64,000 bases of DNA from Bacteriovoracaceae bacterium (GCA_029865945.1 JARXAH010000073.1:27211-91210); one strand, 5' to 3'. Positions 1 through 9,254 are shown, counted from the stretch's first letter. The notes: generated by a model from the letters alone, not told the origin. Translations and numbers: made by a program.

Positions 1-1
1 T

Positions 2-715
2 GAAGTGCCTTCTGCGAGGCGAAGAACTTTTATCATCGGATCAAAACTAACTGCCCCAAAAGATTTAATTCCTCCCTTTGTCACCGACGGACGAGATCGG
101 GCGATTTGGAACCTAAAAGAAGGGTGGAAAAAATATTTAAAAAATGCGCAAGGAAAAATACTCAATCATGATATTAAATTTTGTATCCCAAAAAATAAAA
201 CCACTCAAGAAATTCTTGCTCACATTCCCGAAGGGAAAGGCATTAGATACGAAGAAGACGAACTAAAATATTTACCTAAAAATTTGCGTCTTGGAATTGA
301 TTGGAAAAAAATGCCTGAAAATCGCTTGAGGCAAAAAAAGTTTCATCGGTTGAGTTTTAAAACAGTGGCCCCCACCATTTTGACCTCAAGTAAGTCTTAT
401 TTCCATCCTAAAGAGAATCGATATCTGACGGTCAGGGAAGTGGCCGCTTGCCAATCTTTCCCCGGTGACTTCGAATTTATGGGGCCGGTCTCATCGCAGT
501 ATAGGCAGATTGGTAACGCTGTTCCTCCAAGGCTCGCTTATCATTTTGGTATTCATATTCAAAAATTTTTACAACACCCTCTAACGCTTAGGCCTAATGT
601 TTCAAAAACTAAACGTGATCCCAAAATGAAACAAACTACTTTATCCCAAATTCAAGGACTGAGGTCGAAGGCGTTTGTTTACGACGAAAAATCTGGTTCA
701 TCGAATGACAAATAA
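2..715 (+). CDS. DNA (cytosine-5-)-methyltransferase, C-terminal part (cut by window edge)
   Basis: C-terminal portion of a C5-cytosine DNA methyltransferase. The open frame runs off the left edge, so the catalytic PC motif and the SAM-binding N-terminus lie outside. Three late motifs are visible: the motif VIII-like VPSARRRTFIIG at the very start, motif IX (RYLTVREVAACQSFP, about residues 138-153) and motif X (QIGNAVPPRLA, about residues 165-176). A roughly 50-residue Lys-rich tail follows motif X. Whether it belongs to a restriction-modification system or is an orphan methylase cannot be told, because upstream neighbours are missing. The stop overlaps the pepN start by 11 bases. The family is secure; target specificity is unknown. 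Confidence 0.9.
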   Translation, partial: EVPSARRRTFIIGSKLTAPKDLIPPFVTDGRDRAIWNLKEGWKKYLKNAQGKILNHDIKFCIPKNKTTQEILAHIPEGKGIRYEEDELKYLPKNLRLGIDWKKMPENRLRQKKFHRLSFKTVAPTILTSSKSYFHPKENRYLTVREVAACQSFPGDFEFMGPVSSQYRQIGNAVPPRLAYHFGIHIQKFLQHPLTLRPNVSKTKRDPKMKQTTLSQIQGLRSKAFVYDEKSGSSNDK

Positions 716-3374
716 AACAGTCTATGCAAAAGAATATCAAGTTCTTCCTTATCTCTGTACCAACATTGATTTAGTGTTTGATCTCTATGAAGAGAAAACT
801 CTTGTAGAAAATTGGATGACCTTTGAGCTAAAAAGTGAATCAGATTTTTTCCCCGAGTTAGTACTTAATGGGGAAGACTTGAAATTACTTGATTGGAGTT
901 ATTTAAATCTTGATCGCAAACCCATTGAAAGAGAATGGGCACCCACAATTAATGAGACGCACTTTTCTCTTGTTCCTGATCGAAGACAATTTATCCTCTA
1001 TTTTAAAACCGAAATTTATCCCCAGGAAAATAAAACTTATAGTGGGCTCTATAAAAGTGGAAAAATATTTTCTACTCAAAACGAAGCAGAAGGTTTTAGG
1101 AAAATTTCTTATTCCTACGATCGTCCAGATTCCCTGAGTTTATTTTCCGTGAAAATTTCGGCAGATAAAAAATTATATCCGGTGCTATTGGCCAATGGGC
1201 ATTTAGTTGACCAGGGTGAAGTAACAAAAGCGAAACACCGCCATTATGTTTACTGGAAAGATCCCTTCGTTAAGCCAACTTATTTAATGGCCATGGTGGC
1301 CGGAGATTTATCTGTTAAGCAAGATGAATTTGTGACAAAAAGTGGCCGCAAAATTTTGTGTGAGATTTATGTCGTGGCCGAACATATTGATCAAGTTGAG
1401 CACGCCATGGATTCCTTGAAGCGCGCGATGAAATGGGATGAAGATCGTTTCAATCTTGAATATGATTTAGATCGCTATATGATTGTGGCGGTTCCTTCCT
1501 TCAATGGCGGCGCCATGGAGAATAAGGGCCTCAATATTTTTAATACGAAATATGTGCTCGGAGCTAAAGAAACTTCCACTGATGACCAGCTCTACCGAAT
1601 CGAATCCGTTATTGGGCATGAGTATTTTCATAATTGGACTGGTAATCGGGTCACTCCCAAAGATTGGTTTCAGCTAACTTTGAAAGAGGGACTAACTGTT
1701 TATCGTGATCAAGAATTTTCCAGTGACTTACATTCCAGGCCAATAAAGCGAATTGAAGATATAAAATTAATGAGAGAGCGGCAATTTGCGGAAGATGCTG
1801 GCCCATTTGCTCATTCGATTCGCCCAAGTTCTTATCAAGAAATTAATAATTTTTATACCCTCACTGTTTATGAAAAAGGTGCCGAATTTTTTCGCATGCT
1901 TGAGACTATTTTAGGGAAGAGGGATTTTAAATTCGCGCTGCAGGATTTCTTGAAAAAATTTGACGGAAAATCAGCACAATTAGAAGATTTTTTTGATTGT
2001 TGTCTCCAACACTCTTGGACAGATTTAAGTTTATTTTGGAAATGGTCAGAGCAAGTGGGTACCAAGAAAATAAAAGTTACTAAAATGCATAATTCCCAAT
2101 TTATCTTTGAACAAATAAAAGAGGATCGTGATCCTGTTGATTTACTTTGCATTCCCATCCGCATGTCTTTTTTTAATCCCACTGGTGCAAAAATTAAGTT
2201 TGAATTATCACAAATAAAAATAGTGGATGGGGAAAAGAGTAAAAGTAAGTGGAAGTTTTGGGAAAATGACGCTCATGAGATTCTTTTTTTATTTAGCGAT
2301 AAGCAGGCGGTGTTAGAAATTTCAGGACTGAAAGATGATGACATCATGTCACTTAATCGGCATTTTTCTTCGCCCATAAAAATAGAAATGGAAGAAACGA
2401 TAGAACAAGGACGAGTCCTATCCCAGTATGATGATGATTCAGTCAATCAGTGGTTGAGTGTTCAAAAAATATATGAACAAATTTTGAAGAGCGATGATCG
2501 TGCGAGGAATTCTGATTTAAGTTTTGTTAAAGAGTGGCTTATTCACCGTCCAGGTTTCAAATCTGACAAAATAGATTTTTCTTTGATCGCAGAACTGCTC
2601 TCGCTTCCAGCGGAATCATCATTGATTCAACACGACGAAATATTTAACTTTGAATTGACGAGTCAAAGGAGATGTCAGGTCATCTCGCGAATCGCAAAAG
2701 AAAATGAGACCACAATCGTATCCCTCTATGAGTATTTAAAGGCCGCTACGTCGAGAGAGTGGAATCAATCCAATATGGATAAACGATCGCTCAAAAATGT
2801 CTTGCTCGATTATTTATTAGCACTAGATAGTAAGCAATACTCTCATTTTTGTGCTCATCAAATCACTTATGGTGATCAAATGACTGACATCGTAAGTGCG
2901 CTTATGATGGCCAACCGATACCAAATAAATCGGGTAGAGGACTTTAATGGGCATTTCTTGAGTAAATATCGTCAATTTCCCACGCTTAAAGATCTTTGGT
3001 TTCAGGCGCAAATGCTGCCTTTAAACTCCCAGTATCCTCTCTTGGAAAAATTGAAGACTTTACTTAAAAGTGATGACTTTTCCATCCTGAACCCCAATCA
3101 TGTCTACTCTTTGATTGGGCAATATCAAAATAATCTTACTCACTTTCATCATGAAAGTGGTCAGGGTTATAGTTTCATTTCTGAAATTATTGGAGAAGTT
3201 GATAAAAGTAATCCACAAGTGGCCGCTCGTTTAGCAAAAAATTTTCCTTCCCTCTCTCGTTTGAATTTAAACTTGAGACAAAAACTTAGAAGTTCCTTAT
3301 TTCCTCTTCTTCAAAAAACTCAACTTTCTAAAGATGTTCGTGAGATAATCGAAAAGTGTTTATCTAGGGATTAA
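705..3374 (+). CDS. pepN: Aminopeptidase N (M1 family, PepN type)
   Basis: Zinc-dependent aminopeptidase that removes N-terminal residues from peptides, normally cytoplasmic. The protein is 889 residues from the ATG at 705, close to the usual PepN length of about 870. The GAMEN exopeptidase motif is at about residues 269-273. The zinc site HEYFH is at 305-309, with the third ligand Glu328 in LKEGLTV. A TTG lies upstream at 675, but the ATG at 705 gives a normal PepN N-terminus, so it is preferred. The gene overlaps the end of the methyltransferase by 11 bases, suggesting translational coupling. All key catalytic motifs are present. Confidence 0.96.
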   Translation: MTNKTVYAKEYQVLPYLCTNIDLVFDLYEEKTLVENWMTFELKSESDFFPELVLNGEDLKLLDWSYLNLDRKPIEREWAPTINETHFSLVPDRRQFILYFKTEIYPQENKTYSGLYKSGKIFSTQNEAEGFRKISYSYDRPDSLSLFSVKISADKKLYPVLLANGHLVDQGEVTKAKHRHYVYWKDPFVKPTYLMAMVAGDLSVKQDEFVTKSGRKILCEIYVVAEHIDQVEHAMDSLKRAMKWDEDRFNLEYDLDRYMIVAVPSFNGGAMENKGLNIFNTKYVLGAKETSTDDQLYRIESVIGHEYFHNWTGNRVTPKDWFQLTLKEGLTVYRDQEFSSDLHSRPIKRIEDIKLMRERQFAEDAGPFAHSIRPSSYQEINNFYTLTVYEKGAEFFRMLETILGKRDFKFALQDFLKKFDGKSAQLEDFFDCCLQHSWTDLSLFWKWSEQVGTKKIKVTKMHNSQFIFEQIKEDRDPVDLLCIPIRMSFFNPTGAKIKFELSQIKIVDGEKSKSKWKFWENDAHEILFLFSDKQAVLEISGLKDDDIMSLNRHFSSPIKIEMEETIEQGRVLSQYDDDSVNQWLSVQKIYEQILKSDDRARNSDLSFVKEWLIHRPGFKSDKIDFSLIAELLSLPAESSLIQHDEIFNFELTSQRRCQVISRIAKENETTIVSLYEYLKAATSREWNQSNMDKRSLKNVLLDYLLALDSKQYSHFCAHQITYGDQMTDIVSALMMANRYQINRVEDFNGHFLSKYRQFPTLKDLWFQAQMLPLNSQYPLLEKLKTLLKSDDFSILNPNHVYSLIGQYQNNLTHFHHESGQGYSFISEIIGEVDKSNPQVAARLAKNFPSLSRLNLNLRQKLRSSLFPLLQKTQLSKDVREIIEKCLSRD

Positions 3375-3392
3375 ATAGGACAAAGAAAAGGA

Positions 3393-4799
3393 ATGATGAA
3401 AACGTTGGGCACAAGTACAAGGCAAAAAGCATTTATCATCAACATGCAAACGAACATGTATGGAAGTCTTGCGGAAATTGGCGCAGGACAAGAAGTGGCC
3501 CGTTATTTTTTTCAAGCGGGTGGAGCTAGCCAAACAGTGGCCAAGTCTATGTCTGCCTATGACATGGCCTTTAGTGATGCCATCTATGGCCGGGAAACCA
3601 ACGGCCGTTATGTTTGTCAGTCACGATTACACAAAATGCTTAATCATGAATATGGCCTGGTTCATGAGCGCTTATGTCAAACGAAAGGAAGCGAGCATCG
3701 ATTTTTTGCTTTCGCCAATACCGTTGCCACTAAAAGTCATTTTACCAAAGGTGAGGGACACGGTTGGTCAGGAGTGCGGTTTCAAAGAGTGATTGGGGGC
3801 CCAACCCATGATATTTCTGTCCACGTAAGACTGCTTGATACAGACATTTTAGCACAGCAAGCGGCCCTCGGAATTATTGGAGTCAATCTGATTTATCTCG
3901 CTAGTTTTTTTACGGAAGATCCCCAAGAGATGCTCTCGCTCTTAACTGAAAATCTTTCTTTGCCGCGAATAGAAATTAATATGATTGAAGTGTCCGGCCC
4001 AGATTTTCAAAAAGTGGATAATAGACTTTTGAATTTGGCCTTAGTGGAAAAGGGATTAACAAACGCGATTATGTTTAATGAAAAAGGAAAAGTCGTACTC
4101 GCCAGTGAGTCACTTTATAAAAAACATATTCAAGTGGTGCGTGGAAGTTTTCGGCCTCCGACGTTAGTTAACTCCGACATTATTAAATGTGGTAAAGAAA
4201 AATGTACAGAGCACTTTAAAGTTCCCACCGAAGAGATTGTTTCTATTGCTGAAATAACCATGCAAGGACTCCAGGGACAAGGGAACGTGCGGGAAGATTT
4301 TTTGGCACGAGTTGATCTCATCAACGCCATGAAACAAAAAGTGATTATCTCAAATTTTCCACAGTACTATCAATTGATTGCTTATTTTACGGAATTTAGA
4401 GCGCAGAGTATTTCTCTCATTCTGGGAGGATATAATTTTGCTCAAATTTTTGATCCAGAATATTCCAAAGATGCGGGAGGCATTTTATCTGCATTGGGCC
4501 AACTTTTTAAAGATAATGTGAAAGTTTTTGTTTATCCCTATAAAAATGAAAAAGGGGATGAATCCATTGATCTACATAATTTAAAAATAAGTGATAATTT
4601 AAAATTTCTCTATCAACACTTACTTCACAATGCGGCCTTAGTTGCGCTAGATAATTACGATGAATCACTGCTGCATATTTTTTCTAGGAAAGTTTTAAAC
4701 ATGATCCAGAATGATGAACCAGGCTACGAAAAATATTTGCCCAAAGAAGTGGCCACGATGATTAAAGAGCGCAATCTTTTTAAAACAAAAAAATCGTAG
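3393..4799 (+). CDS. Conserved protein of unknown function (468 aa, cytoplasmic)
   Basis: Protein without signal peptide or obvious membrane segments. It contains a very conserved-looking N-terminal block, NMYGSLAEIGAGQEVARYFF at about residues 18-37, followed by SAYDMAFSDAIYG. From memory, homologues with this block occur in several bacterial phyla and carry unhelpful labels such as TonB-dependent receptor or nicotinate-nucleotide adenylyltransferase. Neither fits: there is no barrel, no signal peptide and no HxGH adenylyltransferase motif visible. It starts 18 bases after pepN with an AAAGGA ribosome site and lies 2 bases before lplA, so these three genes are probably one transcript. The function is left open. 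Confidence 0.8.
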   Translation: MMKTLGTSTRQKAFIINMQTNMYGSLAEIGAGQEVARYFFQAGGASQTVAKSMSAYDMAFSDAIYGRETNGRYVCQSRLHKMLNHEYGLVHERLCQTKGSEHRFFAFANTVATKSHFTKGEGHGWSGVRFQRVIGGPTHDISVHVRLLDTDILAQQAALGIIGVNLIYLASFFTEDPQEMLSLLTENLSLPRIEINMIEVSGPDFQKVDNRLLNLALVEKGLTNAIMFNEKGKVVLASESLYKKHIQVVRGSFRPPTLVNSDIIKCGKEKCTEHFKVPTEEIVSIAEITMQGLQGQGNVREDFLARVDLINAMKQKVIISNFPQYYQLIAYFTEFRAQSISLILGGYNFAQIFDPEYSKDAGGILSALGQLFKDNVKVFVYPYKNEKGDESIDLHNLKISDNLKFLYQHLLHNAALVALDNYDESLLHIFSRKVLNMIQNDEPGYEKYLPKEVATMIKERNLFKTKKS

Positions 4800-4801
4800 A
4801 A

Positions 4802-5821
4802 GTGGCGGTCTATTTTTATCATTCAAGTAGTCATGATGCGCTCAGTAACCTGGCGTTGGAATTGTCCCTCCTTCGCGGAAAACTTCCCGATGATGCGACT
4901 GATATTTTGTTATCCTATGAAAATTCCCCATCCATTATTATTGGTAGATTTCAAAATCCTTGGCTGGAATGCAATATCCCCAAAGTGAATGAGCTAAAAA
5001 TTCCCATTTACCGCAGAGTTTCAGGAGGGGGGACTGTTTATCACGATTTTGGAAATTTAAATTTTTCCATCATCAGTAAACGCCCCCATTATCAGCGCTC
5101 GGATTCACTTCGTATCATGATTGATACGCTTGCCACATTCAATAAGCAGGTCACCGAAAACGATCGATTTGATTTATATTTTGAGGGAAAAAAAATTTCA
5201 GGATCGGCCATGCGTAAGACCAAAGATCGCTTTCTCCATCACTTTACGCTTCTTGGAAATTTAAATTATTCTACCATCGCAGAGCTTCTGCATACTAAAT
5301 ATGTTGATAGAAATAATGTGTCATCTCTTAAAGCTGGAAACGCCATTCCCTCGGTAGCGGCAACGACAACTTCTCTATTCCCAAAAAATGAATGGGACAT
5401 AGAAAAAATAAAAATGATTAAAGAACAATTTTGTGTTCTTTTTTCCCAGACGTTAAATTCTCAAGTAAAGTTGTTGGAAAATATTCCAGATGATAGAAAG
5501 GAAAAGGATGAATTGTCGTCTTTGCTTTGGCGCTACAGCGAAACACCTCCTTTTGAGCAAATGATAAATTTAAGCGAATATGATTCTTTGGTTTTATCAA
5601 TGGAAAAAGGAAAAATTGTAAAAATAGAAAAAATGTCGAGGGAATCTAGTAAACGTGAAGTGATCCTAAAGGATTTTCCTGAGTTTAGTTTTTATTTTTC
5701 TCAAAAAAATGATTCGTTTATTTCTTTTTTAAGAAATAGTGATTTTGGAAGGAAGACGTCTGTAAATATTGATCAGATTATTAAGCGGATTTCTCAAAAT
5801 GTAATTGAAAATATTATTTAG
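4802..5821 (+). CDS. lplA: Lipoate-protein ligase A
   Basis: Activates free lipoate with ATP and transfers it to lipoyl domains of 2-oxoacid dehydrogenases and the glycine cleavage system. The N-terminal catalytic domain shows the ligase signature RRVSGGGTVYHDFGNLNFS (about residues 72-90) and a GKKISGSAMR lysine motif (about 128-137). The total length of 339 residues, matching E. coli LplA, implies that the small C-terminal domain is present too. The GTG start at 4802 directly follows the preceding stop. This suggests that lipoate salvage exists; a LipA/LipB synthesis route is not visible in this window. Confidence 0.92.
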   Translation: MAVYFYHSSSHDALSNLALELSLLRGKLPDDATDILLSYENSPSIIIGRFQNPWLECNIPKVNELKIPIYRRVSGGGTVYHDFGNLNFSIISKRPHYQRSDSLRIMIDTLATFNKQVTENDRFDLYFEGKKISGSAMRKTKDRFLHHFTLLGNLNYSTIAELLHTKYVDRNNVSSLKAGNAIPSVAATTTSLFPKNEWDIEKIKMIKEQFCVLFSQTLNSQVKLLENIPDDRKEKDELSSLLWRYSETPPFEQMINLSEYDSLVLSMEKGKIVKIEKMSRESSKREVILKDFPEFSFYFSQKNDSFISFLRNSDFGRKTSVNIDQIIKRISQNVIENII

Positions 5822-5927
5822 GTCTAATTAGGTCTAATGAGGACTATATTTGTCGTTCTAAAATGAGCACTGACGTTGACGTTAAAATCTCTTTCTACTT
5901 GAGTTAATATTCTTAGCCAGTGTTGTT

Positions 5928-6521
5928 TCATTTCCTCCGTATTGTCTCTACATCCCCCGTGAAGAATGCCATGGAATTTTTATTATTTTTGTTTAAAATT
6001 CGAACTACCTCTCGGAAAAATTTTTCCGTCTCTTCTCCTAAGGCCGGAACACCAGCACAAAGATTATATCCGTCGCAGGGGCAAAGTCCTCTCCTTAACA
6101 CAATAACATCGTTGCTGTTATCAGGTATTTCTAATTCATTTAGCTTATAGGGAAATTTACTATTATCTAAATGATAATGAGCTGATTCAATGTCCGTGGC
6201 CTCTGTATTTTTATTATAGTAAATATCGGTACTCACTATTGTTGGCCGTTGATTCTGAGGTAAATCTTTTAGCTTCCGATGAAGTATATCGCCTAATGAA
6301 ATATATTCTTGAGCTAAACTCCTAGCATCCGATAAGAATAAAATATTCTTTGCTCCCAAGTAAGGAATTAAAAGCGCCTGATCTGAGTCATAATTGTCAT
6401 CTGGAAATTTAATTTGTGTAAAGATAGACTGTAAATCTGCAGAGAGATCTAAATCACAAAGTTGTACTGCAAGGGAACGATAGGAAATTAATAATAAAAA
6501 GAGGAAGAATAATTTTTTCAT
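5928..6521 (-). CDS. Exported protein with a methyltransferase-like (Rossmann) appearance
   Basis: Protein of 197 residues with a clear signal peptide (MKKLFFLFLLLISYRSLA). The mature part has features reminiscent of class I SAM-dependent methyltransferases: a first beta strand and loop region (GAKNILFLSDARSLAQEY), an acidic residue after a second strand (TIVSTDIYY) and a later strand-helix unit (NDVIVLRRGLCPCDGYNLC) followed by a helix and strand. The usual GxGxG loop is not clear. Four cysteines cluster in the middle. An exported methyltransferase would be unusual because SAM is cytoplasmic, so the fold may be used for something else. Convergent with lplA. Confidence 0.6.
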   Translation of the reverse strand: MKKLFFLFLLLISYRSLAVQLCDLDLSADLQSIFTQIKFPDDNYDSDQALLIPYLGAKNILFLSDARSLAQEYISLGDILHRKLKDLPQNQRPTIVSTDIYYNKNTEATDIESAHYHLDNSKFPYKLNELEIPDNSNDVIVLRRGLCPCDGYNLCAGVPALGEETEKFFREVVRILNKNNKNSMAFFTGDVETIRRK

Positions 6522-6621
6522 AGCTTATTTTAAAGCTATTATTCCATTGGGAGTATTTGGAAAAATTTTCCTCATCTGAGTTGAGCGATAAGATGTCTTG
6601 AAAGAATCTATTTGATGGAAG

Positions 6622-6930
6622 CTAGTGCGCCTGACAACTAGAGCAACCACCACCGTGCCCGTCATCTTCTTTTCCGACGTTAACAGTCTTGAGCTGATTC
6701 TCAAATGGCCACACATTTTTATATGTGTGATTTATGTGTTGAACTGCCTCTTCTAAACTTCCGAATTCGTCTTCTCTGATGGCGCGGTGGTGTTCATTGA
6801 GGACATTGACTATGTAAATAGTTCGCGGTTCTGACTCCTCAGAGTCAAAATCTGCTCCCAGATTAATGACGGCCCTGAGATCTCCTTGGCGAAATTGGCA
6901 ATAAGTCCAGTTATCCTGATTGATTTTCAT
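6622..6930 (-). CDS. Small conserved-looking protein with C-terminal GGGCSSCQAH
   Basis: Soluble protein of 102 residues without signal peptide. The N-terminal two thirds look like a compact alpha/beta domain (WTYCQFRQGDLRAVINLG, then IYIVNVLNEHHRAI). The C-terminus is a flexible tail ending in His, Gly-rich sequence and a CxxC pair, which could bind metal. I do not recognise the family. It lies upstream of the exported protein on the same strand, about 100 bases away, and is divergent from rpmG. Confidence 0.6.
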   Translation of the reverse strand: MKINQDNWTYCQFRQGDLRAVINLGADFDSEESEPRTIYIVNVLNEHHRAIREDEFGSLEEAVQHINHTYKNVWPFENQLKTVNVGKEDDGHGGGCSSCQAH

Positions 6931-6935
6931 ACTAC

Positions 6936-6965
6936 TTGATAAAGTAAAGCAAATTGGTTTATTAT
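6936..6965 (+). promoter_or_regulatory. Candidate sigma70-type promoter for rpmG
   Basis: TTGATA at 6936 and TATTAT at 6960, separated by 18 bases, lie 53 bases upstream of the rpmG start codon. A short inverted repeat (AATTGG/CCAATT) spans the -10 region. Prediction by eye only. Confidence 0.4.
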
Positions 6966-7017
6966 GGCCAATTGAAAAGTTATTTTTTTTTATAACGCGA
7001 ACGATGAGGAGTCCATC

Positions 7018-7194
7018 ATGGCAAAAGGCGCAAGAGTTAATATTATCCTAGAATGTACAGAAGCACGAAAACTTGGTGTATCTCCATCACGCTACGTAAC
7101 TTCTAAAAACAAAAAAACAATGCCTGAAAGACTAGAGTTGAAAAAATACAATCCCAGTCTTAAAAGACACACTATTCACAAAGAAGTGAAATAG
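7018..7194 (+). CDS. rpmG: 50S ribosomal protein bL33
   Basis: Ribosomal protein bL33 of the large subunit, 58 residues, with the family signature [19 protein letters not shown] at residues 28-46. A strong ribosome site (GAGGAG) precedes the ATG. The N-terminal ILECTEARK still resembles the zinc-binding C+ form (LECTECK). Only Cys13 remains: the partner is Ala16, and the C-terminal cysteine pair is replaced (YNPSLKRH where the zinc form has YCPFCRKH). It is therefore a zinc-free form. It is monocistronic, with a candidate promoter upstream and a hairpin terminator downstream. Confidence 0.95.
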   Translation: MAKGARVNIILECTEARKLGVSPSRYVTSKNKKTMPERLELKKYNPSLKRHTIHKEVK

Positions 7195-7200
7195 TCGTTT

Positions 7201-7262
7201 CCCTGGTCCTGTGTTCCTTTAGAGGGCACACGGATCAGGGAGATAACTTTGATTTTGATTTT
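7201..7262 (+). terminator. Probable terminator after rpmG
   Basis: Imperfect hairpin with arms at 7201-7214 and 7227-7240 (CCCTGGTCC against GGATCAGGG), followed by a T-rich stretch. It starts 6 bases after the rpmG stop and separates it from the convergent gene at 7316. Confidence 0.5.
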
Positions 7263-7315
7263 GTTTTTTGACTTGATTGGTATCAAAGCAAAATTACTGA
7301 GAACCGTCTCATATA

Positions 7316-8485
7316 CTATATTGAAGGCAATGATTTAATCGCCGTTGAAAGCTTACCATAGCTATCTTGATTGATGTTTGCACTTAGTCCCTCATTCACC
7401 AAATAAACTTCATAGGATGCTGCAGAACCAGATGTCCCAGGGCCAGGCGATCTTTTGTCCCTTGAGGCGACGCTTCTGCTTTTGGATTTTAGAATTTGCA
7501 GTGGCATTTCCCCATCACTAAAATTTACTTTTAGGTCATAAAGAACGGGCCCATCAAGTAAATTTTTTGCGACTTCATTATTTGCCAATAGCTGAGTGTT
7601 CGATTTATTTTTTTTAGTTTTAACATTTAAAGAATCTTCAAACTCATCTTCGTCAAATTTGGAATTACTGGTCACAGTTTCCGCCTGAGCAAGATTGGAC
7701 CTAGAGGTGAAAGACAGGGATTTGATACTTCTAAGTTCTTTGAGAAAATTTTCAATTTCCTGGGATTTTACAACTTTACCATATTGATCATACCAATTCC
7801 CACGTTCGTCGCGCGTGAGTTTTTTGGCCGCTCCATTATTGATAAGCGAATTTTTTCCATTACTGTTTTCAGACCACTCGATGGAAGATATTTTGTTAAA
7901 ATGGAAGGGGAGGACAACTGGATCACTGAAATCCTCTTTAGTTAATATCGAGAGATTTAAACTGAATTTTTCAATTTGAAAAATAAGCCCAGAATCATTA
8001 ATAGTAATGTAAGAAGAGCTATTGACGGGGTTGGTGATGCCCACCACAATTTTAAAGAGCTCATTTTGATTTTTTCCAACTTGTAGCGTGGACATGGGAG
8101 TGACTAAGGAATAGTTCACTTTATTAATTGAATCGATAGGGTAGCGGTTTTTGAAATGAATGGCAGAAGATTCAGTTAGTAGCGTTTTGATCATCTCCTC
8201 TTTCGCGAAAAATTGCAGGCCGCCCTTTTCATTACAGATATACCAAGCGCCGGATAAATGTTTTTTTAAAACAACTTTACCCTTGTGGTTGGAAATGACG
8301 AATTCATTAATGTCATCGATGGAAAAAAGCGGGGAGGTGTATGTGACAACAGCATTAATATTTGGGGACAAAATCCGATCACTAAAAAAGAATTCGGTGT
8401 AGGTTACAAAAAGGATTATGAGACCAACAAAGGCCCCTTGTCCGACATAAAAGACAATGCGATGGGAAGGTAAGTTTTTCATCAT
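7316..8485 (-). CDS. Membrane-anchored DUF4340-like protein
   Basis: Protein of 389 residues with one N-terminal membrane segment (about residues 12-32) and a large exported domain. The repeated pattern of a beta strand, Gly-Lys turn and Trp (VISNHKGKVVLKKHLSGAWYI, then WSEN...LTRDERGNWYD) is typical of DUF4340 domains. These usually accompany GldG/ABC-type gliding or export systems. No ABC transporter genes are adjacent, so the link to such a system is not supported locally. A low-complexity segment rich in Lys, Asn and Asp lies at about residues 270-290. It is 10 bases downstream of the PilZ-like gene, probably cotranscribed. Confidence 0.6.
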   Translation of the reverse strand: MMKNLPSHRIVFYVGQGAFVGLIILFVTYTEFFFSDRILSPNINAVVTYTSPLFSIDDINEFVISNHKGKVVLKKHLSGAWYICNEKGGLQFFAKEEMIKTLLTESSAIHFKNRYPIDSINKVNYSLVTPMSTLQVGKNQNELFKIVVGITNPVNSSSYITINDSGLIFQIEKFSLNLSILTKEDFSDPVVLPFHFNKISSIEWSENSNGKNSLINNGAAKKLTRDERGNWYDQYGKVVKSQEIENFLKELRSIKSLSFTSRSNLAQAETVTSNSKFDEDEFEDSLNVKTKKNKSNTQLLANNEVAKNLLDGPVLYDLKVNFSDGEMPLQILKSKSRSVASRDKRSPGPGTSGSAASYEVYLVNEGLSANINQDSYGKLSTAIKSLPSI

Positions 8486-8495
8486 GCACGGATTA

Positions 8496-9254
8496 TCACT
8501 CGTTCCTCAATTTTGTGTCAACGGATCTTAGGAATTCACGCAAAAGAGTACGATCACCTGGATGGCGACACAGAAATTTTGCTTTAATTCGGCAAATGGG
8601 TTTCCATGCCTGTATGAGTCGTGTTTTACCTTGAAAACTTTTTATATAATCCACTTCCGCATGAATCGTAAAAGATTTGGCAATTCCCAATTCAATGATG
8701 ATTTCCTGTCCAGGAAGAAATGCAAACTCCGAAAAAAAAGAAATTTCATCAAAGTTGATGTCATATAAAATGGCGTAACCTTGATAAATATCAGACGGCT
8801 CCACGTAACGATGAATCATTTGTCGCAATTCAATGGGAAATTTGATTTTATCCAACATGGTCTCGGATGCTGTCTTCACTTCAGCGGCAGCAGCTTGTGG
8901 GGAGGCAGAAGGATTTTCTGAATCAGGTTTCGTTTCATTATTGGCAAGATGAGAACTAGTCTCAGGACTGGCCTCTGGTTTGGATTCAGCTTCATTTTTA
9001 ACCAACGTGAGCTTCGGTTTTTCTGCAGGTTTTTCTCCAGCTTTTTCTTCACCCTCTTTTTTTTGATATTCATTTTCATAGAAGGCCTGAATATTTTCAG
9101 AGGTATAAGGGATGGCCAATTCTGGGTTCTCTTGTTTTTCTAAAAGCAGATCTTTGTAATTTTTGAGGGTGTGAGAAATTTCGTTGGAAAGCCCCCACAC
9201 GCGTAAGGGTATTTTTTTGATTGAAACTTTTTCCAATAATCGTCCGTAAATCAT
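8496..9254 (-). CDS. PilZ-like domain protein with acidic linker
   Basis: Protein of 252 residues in three parts: an N-terminal segment of about 65 residues, a disordered Glu/Lys/Pro/Ala-rich linker (about 65-135) and a C-terminal beta-rich domain resembling PilZ (YAILYDINFDEISFFSE, then PGQEIIIEL and AEVDYIK). PilZ domains bind cyclic di-GMP through an RxxxR and a D/NxSxxG motif. Here the second is degenerate (DINFDE) and the first is not clear, so nucleotide binding is doubtful. It is likely a regulatory or adaptor protein. It lies upstream of the DUF4340-like gene in a two-gene operon. Confidence 0.55.
   Translation of the reverse strand: MIYGRLLEKVSIKKIPLRVWGLSNEISHTLKNYKDLLLEKQENPELAIPYTSENIQAFYENEYQKKEGEEKAGEKPAEKPKLTLVKNEAESKPEASPETSSHLANNETKPDSENPSASPQAAAAEVKTASETMLDKIKFPIELRQMIHRYVEPSDIYQGYAILYDINFDEISFFSEFAFLPGQEIIIELGIAKSFTIHAEVDYIKSFQGKTRLIQAWKPICRIKAKFLCRHPGDRTLLREFLRSVDTKLRNE

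Noticed and set aside
1868..2182. Minus-strand open frame inside pepN
   Set aside because: Antisense to a complete aminopeptidase N domain; no independent support.
5920..6150. 76-residue forward frame opposite the exported gene
   Set aside because: It lies wholly antisense to the gene at 5928-6521, whose signal peptide and composition are convincing.
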